64,000 nt of DNA. Source: Picochlorum sp. 'celeri'. Taxonomy: Eukaryota > Chlorophyta > Trebouxiophyceae. Shown here in pieces: positions 11,254-22,147 of the stretch. The translations under genes were made by a program, and so were the position numbers. The first letter of the stretch is position 1; every line of letters begins with the position of its first letter. The notes under the pieces are model-generated. The model was not told the origin of the DNA, did not search any database, and saw nothing but the letters and a program-made list of their open reading frames with translations. The DNA is taken from assembly GCA_010909725.1 (NCBI GenBank), contig JAACMV010000018.1, forward strand, positions 434,001-498,000, in the 5' to 3' direction.

Positions 11254-12297
11254 TCATCCTTTAATCTTTGTGGTTGAATCTACGCGATCTGTTTCTAACT
11301 TTGCAGCCGGGATAATACTAGGAACACCACGCAATGCAATCTCGCTATTTCCTCCTCCTAACCAATTTCCATTTTTCGAGCCACCGCCGCATTGTGACGC
11401 GTTCACGACATGCTTGGAAGATGAAACTCGAACCACCATCTCTTTGTCTGACAATGTGTCATCATCGTCATCTATACTGTCGCCACTCGACTGAAATAAA
11501 AGCTCAAACAATGATTTCTGTGGAGATTCTTGCCACGAAGACCTATCGCCGATACTTCCCCACGCGACAATCTGATCCAAACACTCCAGATCGCTGGCGA
11601 GGTGCACATACACCCCTGCACATGCCATGTCAGGATTCATAGCCAACATATCTCTATCAGCGTACGCAATTGTATCCAGAACAAGCGTCATTTCTCGTTG
11701 AAAGATAAAACTTCGCAACCCTGGAGGCGCAGGCCACATCTCCTCCCCACTGACATGACAGTAGACATGCAGTGCAGGCATGTGGCTCTTCCTGACATCG
11801 CACCACGCCACTGTCCACTCTGCCAACACTTCATCCCGTAAAATCTTCGTATACCATCCGGAGAGTTGATCTTTATTATACTCTGACCCTATCGACAGCG
11901 TCAAGCTTCCCGTGAGATCATTGTGTGTCAAGGTGTATCGCCTCTGAGTCAACGGATACTCATCAATACTCCATTGACTGCTGCTACTCGACTCCATATC
12001 GGCTGACGATGTCATACTCCACTCATCATTAATTTGCTCGACAACCTTCAACTTGCGCGGATTAAAGCTCGGAGGATCCAGCAGTGCCATTCGAGCCACC
12101 TGTCTCTGCGAACTCTTCCCCTTTTGGAACACAACACTCCTCGGACGACAGCACAGATGCGTCCATCGATTGCTACTACTACCACTACTACTAGCAATAC
12201 TGCTACAAAAAACCGCCGATGAGGACAGGGGCCTGCTAGCCCCGTGCAACAGACAACTGTGCACAGCAGCCTCACCGCCACACAACACTCTCGACAT
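11254..12297 (-). CDS. SGR: STAY-GREEN magnesium dechelatase, chloroplast
   Basis: SGR removes Mg from chlorophyll a to give pheophytin a, the first committed step of chlorophyll breakdown and photosystem II pigment turnover. The 347-residue protein has a Ser/Arg-rich N-terminus that looks like a transit peptide (about 1-66), then the SGR core at 68-250. The core holds YTLTHNDLTGSLTL, LRDEVLAEW and HV.CH.SG. The catalytic set of the family is conserved: H125 and D127 in THND, and D155 in RDEV, with the same 28-residue spacing. The C-terminal 95 residues are an acidic, Ser-rich extension not needed for the fold. TGTAA on this strand lies at 11196-11200, 54 bases past the stop. No intron. Confidence 0.93.
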   Translation of the reverse strand: MSRVLCGGEAAVHSCLLHGASRPLSSSAVFCSSIASSSGSSSNRWTHLCCRPRSVVFQKGKSSQRQVARMALLDPPSFNPRKLKVVEQINDEWSMTSSADMESSSSSQWSIDEYPLTQRRYTLTHNDLTGSLTLSIGSEYNKDQLSGWYTKILRDEVLAEWTVAWCDVRKSHMPALHVYCHVSGEEMWPAPPGLRSFIFQREMTLVLDTIAYADRDMLAMNPDMACAGVYVHLASDLECLDQIVAWGSIGDRSSWQESPQKSLFELLFQSSGDSIDDDDDTLSDKEMVVRVSSSKHVVNASQCGGGSKNGNWLGGGNSEIALRGVPSIIPAAKLETDRVDSTTKIKG

Positions 12298-12757
12298 GGC
12301 CCTGTCTTCTGCAAAGGCTATCTATCCAACCCTATTCAATACAATACTGATATAATCTCTCGAAATCAAGCACTACCAGGCCAGAGTGGACCATATACAC
12401 CCTCACGAGTCGTGCAGGATAAGGATGATATTCTATCCGAATGGTTGTCACAACTGCATCCCTCGCACAGATGACTCGTAAGAATCGAAAGAATAAGGTA
12501 CTTTGAGGTTGTCGAGGGACGATGTCCATTCTATATTTGTTGTATGGCTGGGGAAAGGATTTGGAAAGGATATAGGCAATGTGATCCGATCAAACAGTCT
12601 GTTTGATGGTAGATGATGATGAATGTCTGTATTGACGGAAAAGCAACGTGGGATTTGATCATGGAAACAGCACAGCGTCCCGCATTCATTTTTTTCCTTC
12701 TTTTCACCAGTAGTAGTAGAGCCATTTTCAATACCCAGACTGCTCTCGTTTGGAACG
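12298..12757. other. Intergenic: divergent promoter region, SGR(-)/CBM20(+)
   Basis: No gene-like frame beyond antisense shadows; no clear motif. Confidence 0.4.
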
Positions 12758-13480
12758 ATGAGTTTTCGTGCAGCAGCAGTTTTAGAAAAAGGACGTGTAG
12801 GGTTTTCAAGACGTCCTTTTTCTAAAACTCGTCGCGTGTGGGTGGCAGCATCACAGGCAGGCGCTGATGTTGTCAAGGTATCGTTTCGATGTGGTCCAAA
12901 GCCAGTTGATTTTGGGCAGCAGTTGGCAGTCATTTCCAACCTCTCTGACTGGACTGCAAATGACAAGGCAGTCATGTTGGAGTGGCAGGCTGGGGATGAG
13001 TGGGCAGGGGATTGCACCATGCCAGTTGGAGATGTAGAGTTCAAGCTTGCGGCTGTTGCGCGACAGAGTGATGATACGATTGATATAGTTGAATGGGAGC
13101 AGTGTGATAACAAGGTTGCCTCCCTGTCGCACGAGGTGGATGCGTGGGGCATTCAATGCACTTGGGACTCGTCAGAGATTGACATGGAGCAGTTGGGAAA
13201 GAAAAAGAAACGCAAGAGGGCACCAAAGAAGAAACCAGAGGCCGAGGATAGCAGTCCAGCTGCCCCCAGTGTCTCAGAGGAGCATGCTGCGCAGGCATCT
13301 GCAGTAGAGCAGCCTGCTCTGGCTCATCCAGACATCCCCGCAGAGGTTGTCCAAGCTCCCATCCCTGATGCAGTGCCAAATAGCAGTACAGAGGACATGG
13401 TAATGTATAATTTTGATGACAATGATAATAACGAGAGTGCAGCAGAAATGGCAAAACGAATGCTGGGTCAGCAGCAGTGA
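12758..13480 (+). CDS. Plastid starch-binding CBM20 protein
   Basis: A 240-residue protein. Residues 1-30 look like a transit peptide (Arg/Ser/Ala-rich, VWVAAS near a possible cleavage site). Residues about 39-135 form a CBM20 starch-binding module, with V.F.....V..G..L....L.DW (W65), the W82 block and VEWEQCDNKV (W113). After that come a basic patch (KKKKRKRAPKKKP, about 147-160) and a Pro/Ala/Glu-rich acidic tail. No catalytic domain is attached, so it may target partners to starch granules or act as a scaffold (inference). The transit-peptide codons contain a perfect 19-bp inverted repeat, listed separately. TGTAA lies at 13549-13553. Confidence 0.82.
   Translation: MSFRAAAVLEKGRVGFSRRPFSKTRRVWVAASQAGADVVKVSFRCGPKPVDFGQQLAVISNLSDWTANDKAVMLEWQAGDEWAGDCTMPVGDVEFKLAAVARQSDDTIDIVEWEQCDNKVASLSHEVDAWGIQCTWDSSEIDMEQLGKKKKRKRAPKKKPEAEDSSPAAPSVSEEHAAQASAVEQPALAHPDIPAEVVQAPIPDAVPNSSTEDMVMYNFDDNDNNESAAEMAKRMLGQQQ
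12778..12829. repeat. Perfect 19-bp inverted repeat inside the CBM20 coding region
   Basis: Arms are 12778-12796 and 12811-12829, with a 14-base loop. The outer arm begins AGTTTTAGAAAAAGG. It lies in codons 7-24, within the predicted transit peptide, and would form a strong mRNA hairpin just after the start codon. Confidence 0.9.
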
Positions 13481-13610
13481 TCATGTCAGATTTGTTTCTT
13501 TCTTTCTTCCCTCTCTCTCTTCTCCATGAATACAACAATAACATACAATGTAATGATACATAGATACAAAAAGGAAAGGAAAAGCAATTTCCAAATGAGT
13601 GTATAATGGT

Positions 13611-13627
13611 GGTGTTGAATAAACACC
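13611..13627 (-). terminator. Histone 3' stem-loop of H4 (variant, 5-base loop)
   Basis: On the minus strand: 6-bp stem GGTGTT/AACACC with loop TATTC, about 70 bases after the H4 stop. The other three histone genes here have the same stem with a 4-base loop, ATTC. Confidence 0.85.
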
Positions 13628-13697
13628 AGTGATTGTTGAAAAATGATTGTTGCACAGCTGCTGGAACAATACCAGGCTGCAGACGCCTCGGAGACGC

Positions 13698-14776
<1,079 letters not shown>

Positions 14777-15119
14777 GCTTCTCTCTTCTTTTCTGCTGGA
14801 ACTTGTGAAGATTGACAGTCTGCTGCTGCTGGTTATGCCAGAGAGAGACTACTGACTTTGACAAATTACATTTAAACTGGTGTTATTCAACACCACCATA
14901 TTGTGATGATGGAAATATTGTTTCTTCTTTTGACAACCATGTATGTGTCCAAGGACATGTGCGGACAGAATGATGTGCCAAAAACAGTTGTTTTCTCCTT
15001 GCATTGTCTTTCCTCTGCACGTCTCTTGTCGATTCTATGCCCTTGTGTTCTCGGTGGATTCATTCAGAAGCACACTTTCTACTTGGAAGCCATTAGCACC
15101 CAGGCCAAGTCCATGACAT
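14777..15119. other. Intergenic: H3 3' region
   Basis: Holds the H3 stem-loop. A 76-codon frame at 14903-15133 has no recognisable product and I do not call it. Confidence 0.4.
14879..14894 (+). terminator. Histone 3' stem-loop of H3
   Basis: GGTGTTATTCAACACC: 6-bp stem, 4-base loop ATTC, about 100 bases after the stop. Flanks (ACT before, ACCA after) are shared with the H2A and H2B copies. Animal histone stem-loops have the same geometry with a GGCTCT stem and TTTC loop. Confidence 0.9.
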
Positions 15120-16301
15120 CTAGCAAAGTCTGAGCTTTTCCTCACGAATGCTTTTTATTTGTACGTTTAAAGACTTGGAGTCTAATCCAAGGGTTGCTGC
15201 TTGGAAACAGTATGGCGTGTTTGGCCCCTGGCTGGATGAAGTCTCTCCAAACCAAAAGAGTTTGAAATTTGCATCATGAAAGTATTGGATTTCGGCATCC
15301 ATCCATGCAGAGAAGAGCAAATCTTTAGAATCACATTCTGTTCTAATCTTTTTGTCGAAATCTCGAAAGGATGGAAGCTTCTTTGCACATGTAGCATCAA
15401 GCTGTTCACCATACTCCAACAAACTGCTCAATTGATTGTACGTTGCCACAGTCGATATCATCAAAGGTTCTGAATACGAATTTTTTCTTCCATTATCATC
15501 CACAGATGCTTTCTGGTCAATTTTGTCCGGATAAATTGCACCAAGAAGCCCATTCCAGGGATCAATGCCTTGCGCTAGCATGCCATCATAGGAGAGGACG
15601 TGCACATTCTCAGCACCGAAATATGAAGAGTACATTCGAAGAAGGTTCGAGTAGAAAATACCACCAACTCTATGGTCCTGTTTTAAAAATATAGAATCCC
15701 ATAGAAAATCTTGAAATCGCTTGTTCGTTTTCAAACCTTTGTGCTCCTGTGAGTAATAGCTGATGAGATGGTCCAACTTTGATCGATAAAAGACTACAAT
15801 TTTCACGTCAAATCCAGTCAAAAGGTCTCTCAGTTTGCGAACACCATCGTCATTCAAGTTATCAAATTCTTCGGAAGAGATGAAGTAGGATTTATTCGGC
15901 TGCAAGGAATTGGAAAAGTCTGCGATAGGGTCATTGGAGCAGGCCAATCTCCTCGCATCTGCACTATTATTTTGCAATGAGAATGCTACGGATGCAAATA
16001 CTTTTGCATTACATTTGCATCCTTCTCGTATAGGTACATGTAGCCCTAACGAGGCCAGGAACGTTGAATTGCTGCATATTTTAGACTGGATGTATGTACT
16101 AGAGATTTTGTGAGACCCAATATGCAGAATAACTTCATTCCTCTGATGCTGGCCTTCTTCCTTCACAGAAGACACATCAAGTAATAATATCCCATTCTCT
16201 GTCTCTCTCTGCATATAATAGAATAGCAGCATGAAAGATATACACGCCGCTGCGACGAGTTTTATAGCACAGAGACCGTGCTTATTTCTTTCCTCCATCA
16301 T
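15120..16301 (-). CDS. Golgi-type sulfotransferase-like membrane protein
   Basis: A 393-residue type II membrane protein with a helix at about residues 11-30 and a lumenal sulfotransferase-like domain. The block HIGSHKISSTYIQ (60-72) fits the 5'-phosphosulfate-binding loop (H.G.HKTGTT.IQ in relatives). IVVFYRSKLDHLISYYSQ fits the 3'-phosphate-binding block (R.....S.Y). Such enzymes move sulfate from PAPS to glycans. The usual KTGTT is here KISST, so activity is less certain. The gene sits between the two histone pairs without sharing their promoters. Confidence 0.7.
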   Translation of the reverse strand: MMEERNKHGLCAIKLVAAACISFMLLFYYMQRETENGILLLDVSSVKEEGQHQRNEVILHIGSHKISSTYIQSKICSNSTFLASLGLHVPIREGCKCNAKVFASVAFSLQNNSADARRLACSNDPIADFSNSLQPNKSYFISSEEFDNLNDDGVRKLRDLLTGFDVKIVVFYRSKLDHLISYYSQEHKGLKTNKRFQDFLWDSIFLKQDHRVGGIFYSNLLRMYSSYFGAENVHVLSYDGMLAQGIDPWNGLLGAIYPDKIDQKASVDDNGRKNSYSEPLMISTVATYNQLSSLLEYGEQLDATCAKKLPSFRDFDKKIRTECDSKDLLFSAWMDAEIQYFHDANFKLFWFGETSSSQGPNTPYCFQAATLGLDSKSLNVQIKSIREEKLRLC

Positions 16302-16880
16302 GGTACCTCCACGGTAATGCGTAGCAAAGAATTAACTGAAATTATTATTGAATATTTTTATTATGAATCGATTGTATGGGTAATGCAAGACAGTTTGTAC
16401 TGGTAGAGGTTAAAGGCTTTGGCCTCCAATACCATGCCAGAGTCAAAGGGTCCGACTCTTGGGGATGGTGGACCGGTCGGTCTTGTTTGAATGTGTTTGA
16501 CCACGTCAGTTCGCATGTTTGACCACCCCGTTTGATGCACACACGTCACACATGAGGATGCGCTGGCGATTGTAAAGAACCCTACTGATTCGATCTATTC
16601 GTAAAGGCATTCGGGAATGCGTTTCTCTCGCGACTTGCATTCCCAGAGATACTCTGCAGCTTGCAACATAAGAAGAATAAAAAGGAACATTACATACACT
16701 TCATGTACATTTGAATATTTTACAACAAGGTTTCTGATATCATGTGGAGTGAGTGAGTCATTCATTCAATCAAGTATGTGTCAAAAAGCACACAAGTTTC
16801 CAAAACTAATACATGGTGGTGTTGAATAACACCAGTTGATTGTTTGATTTGTTTGAATTGTAAGCAAGCAGCAGCAGGAT
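16302..16880. other. Intergenic: sulfotransferase promoter and H2A 3' region
   Basis: Contains the H2A stem-loop and, near 16490-16530, two copies of TTTGACCAC about 25 bases apart in a GC-richer stretch upstream of the sulfotransferase gene. Confidence 0.4.
16819..16834 (-). terminator. Histone 3' stem-loop of H2A
   Basis: On the minus strand this reads GGTGTTATTCAACACC, identical to the H3 and H2B copies, about 50 bases after the H2A stop. Confidence 0.9.
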
Positions 16881-17255
16881 TTACTCCTTCTTTCCACTCT
16901 TCTTTGGGAGAAGAACAGCGTGGATGTTTGGCAACACACCTCCCTCGGCAATGGTGACACCAGCCAAGAGCTTGCTCAACTCCTCATCGTTTCTGACAGC
17001 AAGCTGAATGTGCCTTGGCACAATTCTGGTCTTCTTGTTGTCACGAGCAGCGTTACCTGCAAGCTCGAGAACCTCAGCAGCCAAGTACTCGAGGACGGCA
17101 GCAAGGTACACTGGGGCACCAGCTCCAATTCTCTCAGCATAGCGTCCCTTCTTGAGGTATCTGGCCACACGACCAACTGGGAACTGAAGCCCAGCCTTGG
17201 CTGACTTGGTCATAGACTTCTTGCCAGAAGACTTTCCTTTTCCACGTCCAGACAT
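16881..17255 (-). CDS. H2A: Histone H2A
   Basis: 124-residue canonical H2A. Start chosen at MSGRGKGK; a longer frame runs 12 codons upstream, but its N-terminus is not histone. The core [38 protein letters not shown] is intact, as are the acidic-patch residues ([17 protein letters not shown]). The tail ends KKSGKKE and lacks the SQE[FY] motif of H2A.X. Divergent from H2B, with a minus-strand TATA box (TATAAAAA) at about 17307-17314. No intron. Confidence 0.97.
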   Translation of the reverse strand: MSGRGKGKSSGKKSMTKSAKAGLQFPVGRVARYLKKGRYAERIGAGAPVYLAAVLEYLAAEVLELAGNAARDNKKTRIVPRHIQLAVRNDEELSKLLAGVTIAEGGVLPNIHAVLLPKKSGKKE

Positions 17256-17573
17256 GATGTTACGTTGTGAGTAGTTGATAGATTCAAACACAAGTGGTTG
17301 AGATTATTTTTATAGTATCCAACGGCCGGGAGTTGCAACGAATTTGTAACCAGACCTCGAGACGATTGCATGCGAACAAGGCCTCGGAGACCGGGAGTGG
17401 GGTCCAACCGGATATCTGACATATCTGGGTCTATGGTCATCCCGGGCGCTGACGCGTTCCTCCATTCCATGACCGCTCTCGGCATTCTAGGAAACTTGAG
17501 GGCACCTCGCAACCACGTCTACGCATAACAAATAATTTTGTAATCACTCAGTGAATCACAAATATCAACTACA
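17256..17573. promoter_or_regulatory. Divergent H2A/H2B promoter
   Basis: Shared upstream region of H2A(-) and H2B(+). It contains a TATA box for H2A near 17307-17314 and the element TATCTGGGT at 17422-17430, also found in the H4/H3 promoter. Confidence 0.7.
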
Positions 17574-17994
17574 ATGGCTCCAACATCTGCTAAGAAACCA
17601 GGAAAGACCGTCAAGGACGGAAAGAAGGCCAAGAAGTCAGTGGAGAGCTACAAGCTTTACATCTTCAAGGTGCTCAAGCAGGTGCACCCAGACACTGGAA
17701 TCTCTTCCAAGGCCATGGCCATCTTGAACTCTTTCATTGCTGACCAGTTCGAGAAGATTGCCTCCCAGGCTGCTCAGGTAGGTGAAGGTTTGACATGAAC
17801 GACATTCTCAACTCAACAGTCCTCTGACATACATGTATTATATACATCTAATGCAGTTGTCTCGCGTCAACAAGAAGCCAACCTTGACATCCCGCGAAAT
17901 CCAGACCGCTGTGCGCTTGGTCCTCCCAGGAGAGCTTGCCAAGCATGCCGTGTCTGAGGGAACCAAGGCTGTGACCAAGTTCACCTCTGCCTAA
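17574..17994 (+). CDS. H2B: Histone H2B, with one intron
   Basis: Exon 1 is 17574-17777, the intron 17778-17856 (79 bp, GTAGGT...TGCAG), and exon 2 17857-17994, giving 113 residues. The core runs from [24 protein letters not shown] through QIAS.AAQ, then [45 protein letters not shown]. The exon junction falls between AAQ and LSR. It also ends in the stem-loop at 18042-18057. An intron together with a stem-loop is uncommon in animals, but introns are known in some green algal histone genes. Confidence 0.96.
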
Positions 17995-18356
17995 GCGCAT
18001 TGCTGATGAGCATAGTACTCTTCACAAAAAAACAATCAACTGGTGTTATTCAACACCACCAATTGATCACATTGGAACATCTGCCATGTATTTCGTCAAG
18101 ATTGCACTCTCTTGGTTGTTTGATGAAAGAAAAACATCAGCCAAGCTTCGTCCATCCAAACTGTACATGACCCTCAACTGATGCTGCTTGTCCTGCGTAA
18201 AAATGCAATTGTAATTGATTTATATTTTTTTTCTGTCGCAACATATGAGGACATTTGAGAAGAAGAAGAAGAAGCTGTCCGTCTGAGCTGCTGCCAACCT
18301 GAGCATCATCATTCCATTTTTTACCTAGAATAGCCTGATAAAGACCAATTTAGAAT
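17995..18356. other. Intergenic: H2B 3' region and G-patch promoter
   Basis: Holds the H2B stem-loop; nothing else recognised. Confidence 0.4.
18042..18057 (+). terminator. Histone 3' stem-loop of H2B
   Basis: GGTGTTATTCAACACC with the same flanks as the H3 copy, about 50 bases after the stop. Confidence 0.9.
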
Positions 18357-19673
18357 ATGAAATTACCTCCTGGATATGTAGCAGGGCAAGGAGTGGTCAA
18401 AGGCTCAGCCTATGGCGGGTTTGGGGAGCGCATGCTCAAATCGCTTGGTTGGGAAAAGGGCAAGGGGCTCGGGAAGGAAGAGCAAGGGATGAAGGAGGCA
18501 ATCGAAGTTAAGAAGAAGGAGGATAATATAGGTGTATGTTGTTGCATGGTGCGGTGGCCAAGGGGGGATGTATTTATGGTTGAGTTGGTTCGTGTGCAGG
18601 TGGGGGGAGGTCCCTCGACAGACTGGAAGGATGCTTGGTGGGAGGATGCGTTCAATTCTGCAGCAAAAGGTGTGAATGTTGGTTGTTCATCGTCATCGTC
18701 GTCATCTGATGATGACTCGTCTTCTGATGATGATGATGAGGGGAATGCTGTGGGAAGGAAGAATAGAGATGGTACTCTGGCATCTGCATCTCAGCAAGAG
18801 CTGAAACTTCTCGAAGAACTATCGGCATCGGCAGGGCGTGTGGCTGCGGGGAGATTTGGAGGTCGGGATGCCAAGATGGAGCGCATCAGGAGGCAAGAGG
18901 CGTTGGAAGCGGAGCGGCTTGCTGCCAAGCTTGGGCTGAGAATCAAGAGGGATGAATCCCAGGATGTGGTGGAGACTCAACCGAAGAAAAAGACTCGGAA
19001 TCTGGCGAGTGAAAAACTAGAAGAAAAGAGGAAGAAAAAGGACAAGGCTGGGCGGATTGTGATCGAGTGTGGGTCTGATGGCAAAGATGGTGGTCAAGAT
19101 CATCTTCCAGAGCCAACACCACGGCACGGATGGTGGGGGTGCAATCTGTTCATTTCGGCGGGCTCATTGGCAGGAGCTGCCTTGGAATTACCTGTAGAAA
19201 AGAAAAAGTCTGGTTTCAGTGAAGATCAGCAGGCGCAGATTTATAATGATGCTCAGAAGGGCAAGACCAGTGGCAAAACTGGGTTGGGCAAGGGGAAACG
19301 AGGAACCATCAAGGTGGATGGAGTTGTGTGGGAGGGGAAGAAGACTACATTTGATGAAGAACCTGAAGACACAAAGTCTCCTAAAGATCTAGAGAGGGAG
19401 GCTGACGGCAAAAGTAAGAAGAGGAAGGCCAAGAATGGGGATGTCAAGTGGAGAAAGGTCATCTCAAAAGTATTGAAGAAGACGAAGAAGAAGGATGCAA
19501 AGCCCAACAAGGGTATCAAAATGACGTCACTACACAAAAATGTTCGGAAGATGCTCATATCGACCTACAGTATCAGCATGAGGAAAGAAGAGGTCAAGGA
19601 AGGGGTCGAAAAGGCTCTACGAAAGAATAAGGGCAACTTTCTCTGTGTTGGCGAATACGTCAAATTAACATAA
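18357..19673 (+). CDS. G-patch nucleolar protein (PINX1/GPATCH4-like)
   Basis: The G-patch lies near residues 20-60 (GFGERMLKSLGWEKGKGLGKEEQGM). In relatives these proteins activate DEAH helicases in ribosome biogenesis or act at telomeres. The frame reads straight through, but residues 60-81 look like a translated intron. Removing 18534-18599 (66 bp, GTATGT...GTGCAG) joins NIG to VGGGPSTDWKDAWWEDAF, matching the PINX1 pattern GVG.D.....WW...F, and gives 416 residues. Later blocks HGWWGCNLFISAG, GFSEDQQ..IY and the Lys-rich tail fit plant GPATCH4-like proteins. It converges on ASCC2 with only 19 bp between stops. Confidence 0.85.
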   Translation: MKLPPGYVAGQGVVKGSAYGGFGERMLKSLGWEKGKGLGKEEQGMKEAIEVKKKEDNIGVCCCMVRWPRGDVFMVELVRVQVGGGPSTDWKDAWWEDAFNSAAKGVNVGCSSSSSSSDDDSSSDDDDEGNAVGRKNRDGTLASASQQELKLLEELSASAGRVAAGRFGGRDAKMERIRRQEALEAERLAAKLGLRIKRDESQDVVETQPKKKTRNLASEKLEEKRKKKDKAGRIVIECGSDGKDGGQDHLPEPTPRHGWWGCNLFISAGSLAGAALELPVEKKKSGFSEDQQAQIYNDAQKGKTSGKTGLGKGKRGTIKVDGVVWEGKKTTFDEEPEDTKSPKDLEREADGKSKKRKAKNGDVKWRKVISKVLKKTKKKDAKPNKGIKMTSLHKNVRKMLISTYSISMRKEEVKEGVEKALRKNKGNFLCVGEYVKLT

Positions 19674-19692
19674 TATATATACAATTATTGTA

Positions 19693-21669
19693 TTACATTG
19701 CTCGATCCATCTTTTTCTTGGCTCTATCCTTTCGATGGTGATTTCCAATGGCTGCCTTGTTCTTCTCTTTGTTGACCCTTCCTCTACCTCTACCCCGACC
19801 ACTATTATGACTGGATTGCTTGGCAGGTCCACCCGACAGAGCCATGTTTTTGGCGTTACCTCCTGGTCCAAGTCCATGGATTTCGAGCTGTGCAAGCTTT
19901 TGCTCGGCCAACACGGCGTCTGCCTCTGCCTGACTAGAAACTTCTTTGGAGCCTGGCTTGGGGTAGTTGTACGCTCTTCCATCTAGAATCCACAGCTTTG
20001 ATCCTTTTCCTTTCGTTTGTTTTGGCTTTTGCACACTATTTGTAGGTGTGATATCTTTGGGTACTTCGTCATCATCACTCTCTCCTACGATTGTGTCAGC
20101 AGCCACTTTGACATCATCATATTCATCATCATACTCATCCTCATATTCCCACTGCATCGCAAGGGCAGAACTCCGTAAACGATCCTTATAGGAAGATTCT
20201 ATGGTATCCAAAAACTTGGATGTGACGGCATCTGGAGCAGCCTTTTTCTGTGGTAGCTCTGGAAATTCTTCTGGGGTCTCCTTCTTTGTGGTCCCATTGC
20301 CATGCACCTGTGCCATGTACCCTTCCCAATTCAGTGCTGTATCTACGCCTTTAACAGCCTGTGGCGGAGCACCAGAGAGAAGAGCATCAATAACCTTCTC
20401 AGGATCATTGTCTAGCGCATCCAAGCAGAGTGCTACAAACCCAGCCCCAAAATCTGGAAGAATTTCTGTAACCCTGGACACCAAGGCCATCTTCTCTACA
20501 CCTGATGTATCCTCAACATGCTCTGATATATTCTCTACACTTGATCTACCTAAAATTGCTGTTACATACTCCTTCTGCGCATCGTCCAAGTAGACTACAT
20601 CTCGCTCCATTGCCTCTTGAATCCTGCCACCGAGATTGAATTTCTTGGCCAATGCACGCCCCGTGGCATCCCCAGCCTCCTCATACAAACTCTCTCTACC
20701 TCCTAATATACATAAAGAATGCATCAGCATTTCACCTTGGCGAATAGAGGCCTCATTCACGCCGGAGCTCCCTCCAGCTCCACCAGAATCTTCCTCCCAA
20801 AGCTCAAGGAAACAACTCAACAGTAAATCCATCGCCTTCTCGCACGCATGTTCCAACTCACTACAATCCCGAGTAAATTCTTTCGTTGCCTTGGATTGCT
20901 GCTGCGCATAGAAGTACAATCGAGGAATCAGGCCATCGTGCACCTGATCCAATGCTTGCACCATGTGAAAGCCAGTCTCCACAAACAGCCTCCTCACCCG
21001 CAAAGAGGAGCCCATAACACAGCACAGCGTCAGACAGGCATCCTTTACATACGCGACACCATCTACGATATCATGTTCCCGCCCACCAGACACATGCTCT
21101 GCCAGCATCTGAGCACCTGTAGAAAGATTCTGTGCAATCTCTTCTGATGCTGTGCACACCTGACGTTCCAAGGATGGACCCCCCAATTCCAACATTGCCG
21201 TGACCAATTGACCACATTCCTCTTCATTGTACACATAGTATAAACTCGCCACATCAAACAAACACACAACAGTCAACAGGGGACCCAGCACACCCACCAC
21301 CAACTCCTGCTGCCCTCTACTATACAAGGCCACCACATCCACCAAGACCTTCTTCAACACCACAAAAACCTTTGAATACAACTCACTCTCCAGTTCCCGA
21401 CATTTAGGATTCCCCGACACCCGATCAAATGGACGAGGAGCATATGCCAAGAAAGACTCAAGACTCTCTAGTAGCCCACATTCCTTCCCCATGACACGCT
21501 CCAGCACCGCTACATTCACTCCCTTTGCTTGTATAATCTTATTTTCGATATCATCAAGCACATGATCAATGCCTCTGATCAAGGATTCGAGCAATTCCAA
21601 ACGGCGTTGCTGGTGGTGTGCATCCCTTCCTCCTGCCGTGCTCGGAACATAGGGCACAATCACCGCCAT
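19693..21669 (-). CDS. ASCC2: ASCC2-like CUE-domain protein
   Basis: A 658-residue homolog of activating signal cointegrator complex subunit 2, which works with a large helicase in ubiquitin-dependent ribosome rescue and alkylation repair in animals and yeast. The N-terminal 300 residues are helical and match the ASCC2 body. The CUE ubiquitin-binding domain lies near residues 390-440 (RVTEILPDFGAGFVALCL...DPEKVIDALL). The C-terminus has an acidic DEYDDEYDD stretch, a NYPKPG block and an Arg/Gly-rich tail. Function in algae is inferred. The gene ends Met-TAA, so a TGTAA overlaps the stop. No intron. Confidence 0.82.
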   Translation of the reverse strand: MAVIVPYVPSTAGGRDAHHQQRRLELLESLIRGIDHVLDDIENKIIQAKGVNVAVLERVMGKECGLLESLESFLAYAPRPFDRVSGNPKCRELESELYSKVFVVLKKVLVDVVALYSRGQQELVVGVLGPLLTVVCLFDVASLYYVYNEEECGQLVTAMLELGGPSLERQVCTASEEIAQNLSTGAQMLAEHVSGGREHDIVDGVAYVKDACLTLCCVMGSSLRVRRLFVETGFHMVQALDQVHDGLIPRLYFYAQQQSKATKEFTRDCSELEHACEKAMDLLLSCFLELWEEDSGGAGGSSGVNEASIRQGEMLMHSLCILGGRESLYEEAGDATGRALAKKFNLGGRIQEAMERDVVYLDDAQKEYVTAILGRSSVENISEHVEDTSGVEKMALVSRVTEILPDFGAGFVALCLDALDNDPEKVIDALLSGAPPQAVKGVDTALNWEGYMAQVHGNGTTKKETPEEFPELPQKKAAPDAVTSKFLDTIESSYKDRLRSSALAMQWEYEDEYDDEYDDVKVAADTIVGESDDDEVPKDITPTNSVQKPKQTKGKGSKLWILDGRAYNYPKPGSKEVSSQAEADAVLAEQKLAQLEIHGLGPGGNAKNMALSGGPAKQSSHNSGRGRGRGRVNKEKNKAAIGNHHRKDRAKKKMDRAM

Positions 21670-22147
21670 TCTATATGATTAGGCTCTGCATGCGCATAGT
21701 GCTATTCTCATGTGCGGTGGCATGTGGGGACTCTTGGACTCTTATACTCCGTATAAAGAAATTTAAAATGTGGCGCCATATTTTGAAATTGGTCTTGATT
21801 GTCCCCACGATTCTTTCAGACGTGCATCCTGTTCAAAATAGTATATAAATACACCATAGGTACGAAGAATTATTTCTCTGATGCAGGGTCGCAGAGAAGG
21901 CAATCCCTCTGTCCGTCGTTGGTTTTGAACATCGCTCGGATTATAACAACGACCGTTTGCCCTCGTTATATCCCTCTGTTGCAGTCTTTATCATTGATAT
22001 ATCCATATATGTGCTGATTGCAGCGTGGATTGGTTCAGTGGATGGGCTTTTGGTTGGCCGTTTGAATCTGGTTGGTCCGAGCACTTGAGAGAGAGAAGAG
22101 GGCAGTGTTTGAACATTTGATAGGGATTTAGATACGTGATTGGCGAT
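21670..22147. other. Intergenic: divergent promoter region, ASCC2(-)/CAF-1(+)
   Basis: A TATA-like box (GTATATAAATA) lies at about 21840-21850, upstream of the CAF-1 gene. No other feature recognised. Confidence 0.45.

Noticed and set aside
14903..15133. 76-codon frame after H3 with a hydrophobic start
   Set aside because: Overlaps the histone 3' region and the end of the next gene; no recognisable product.
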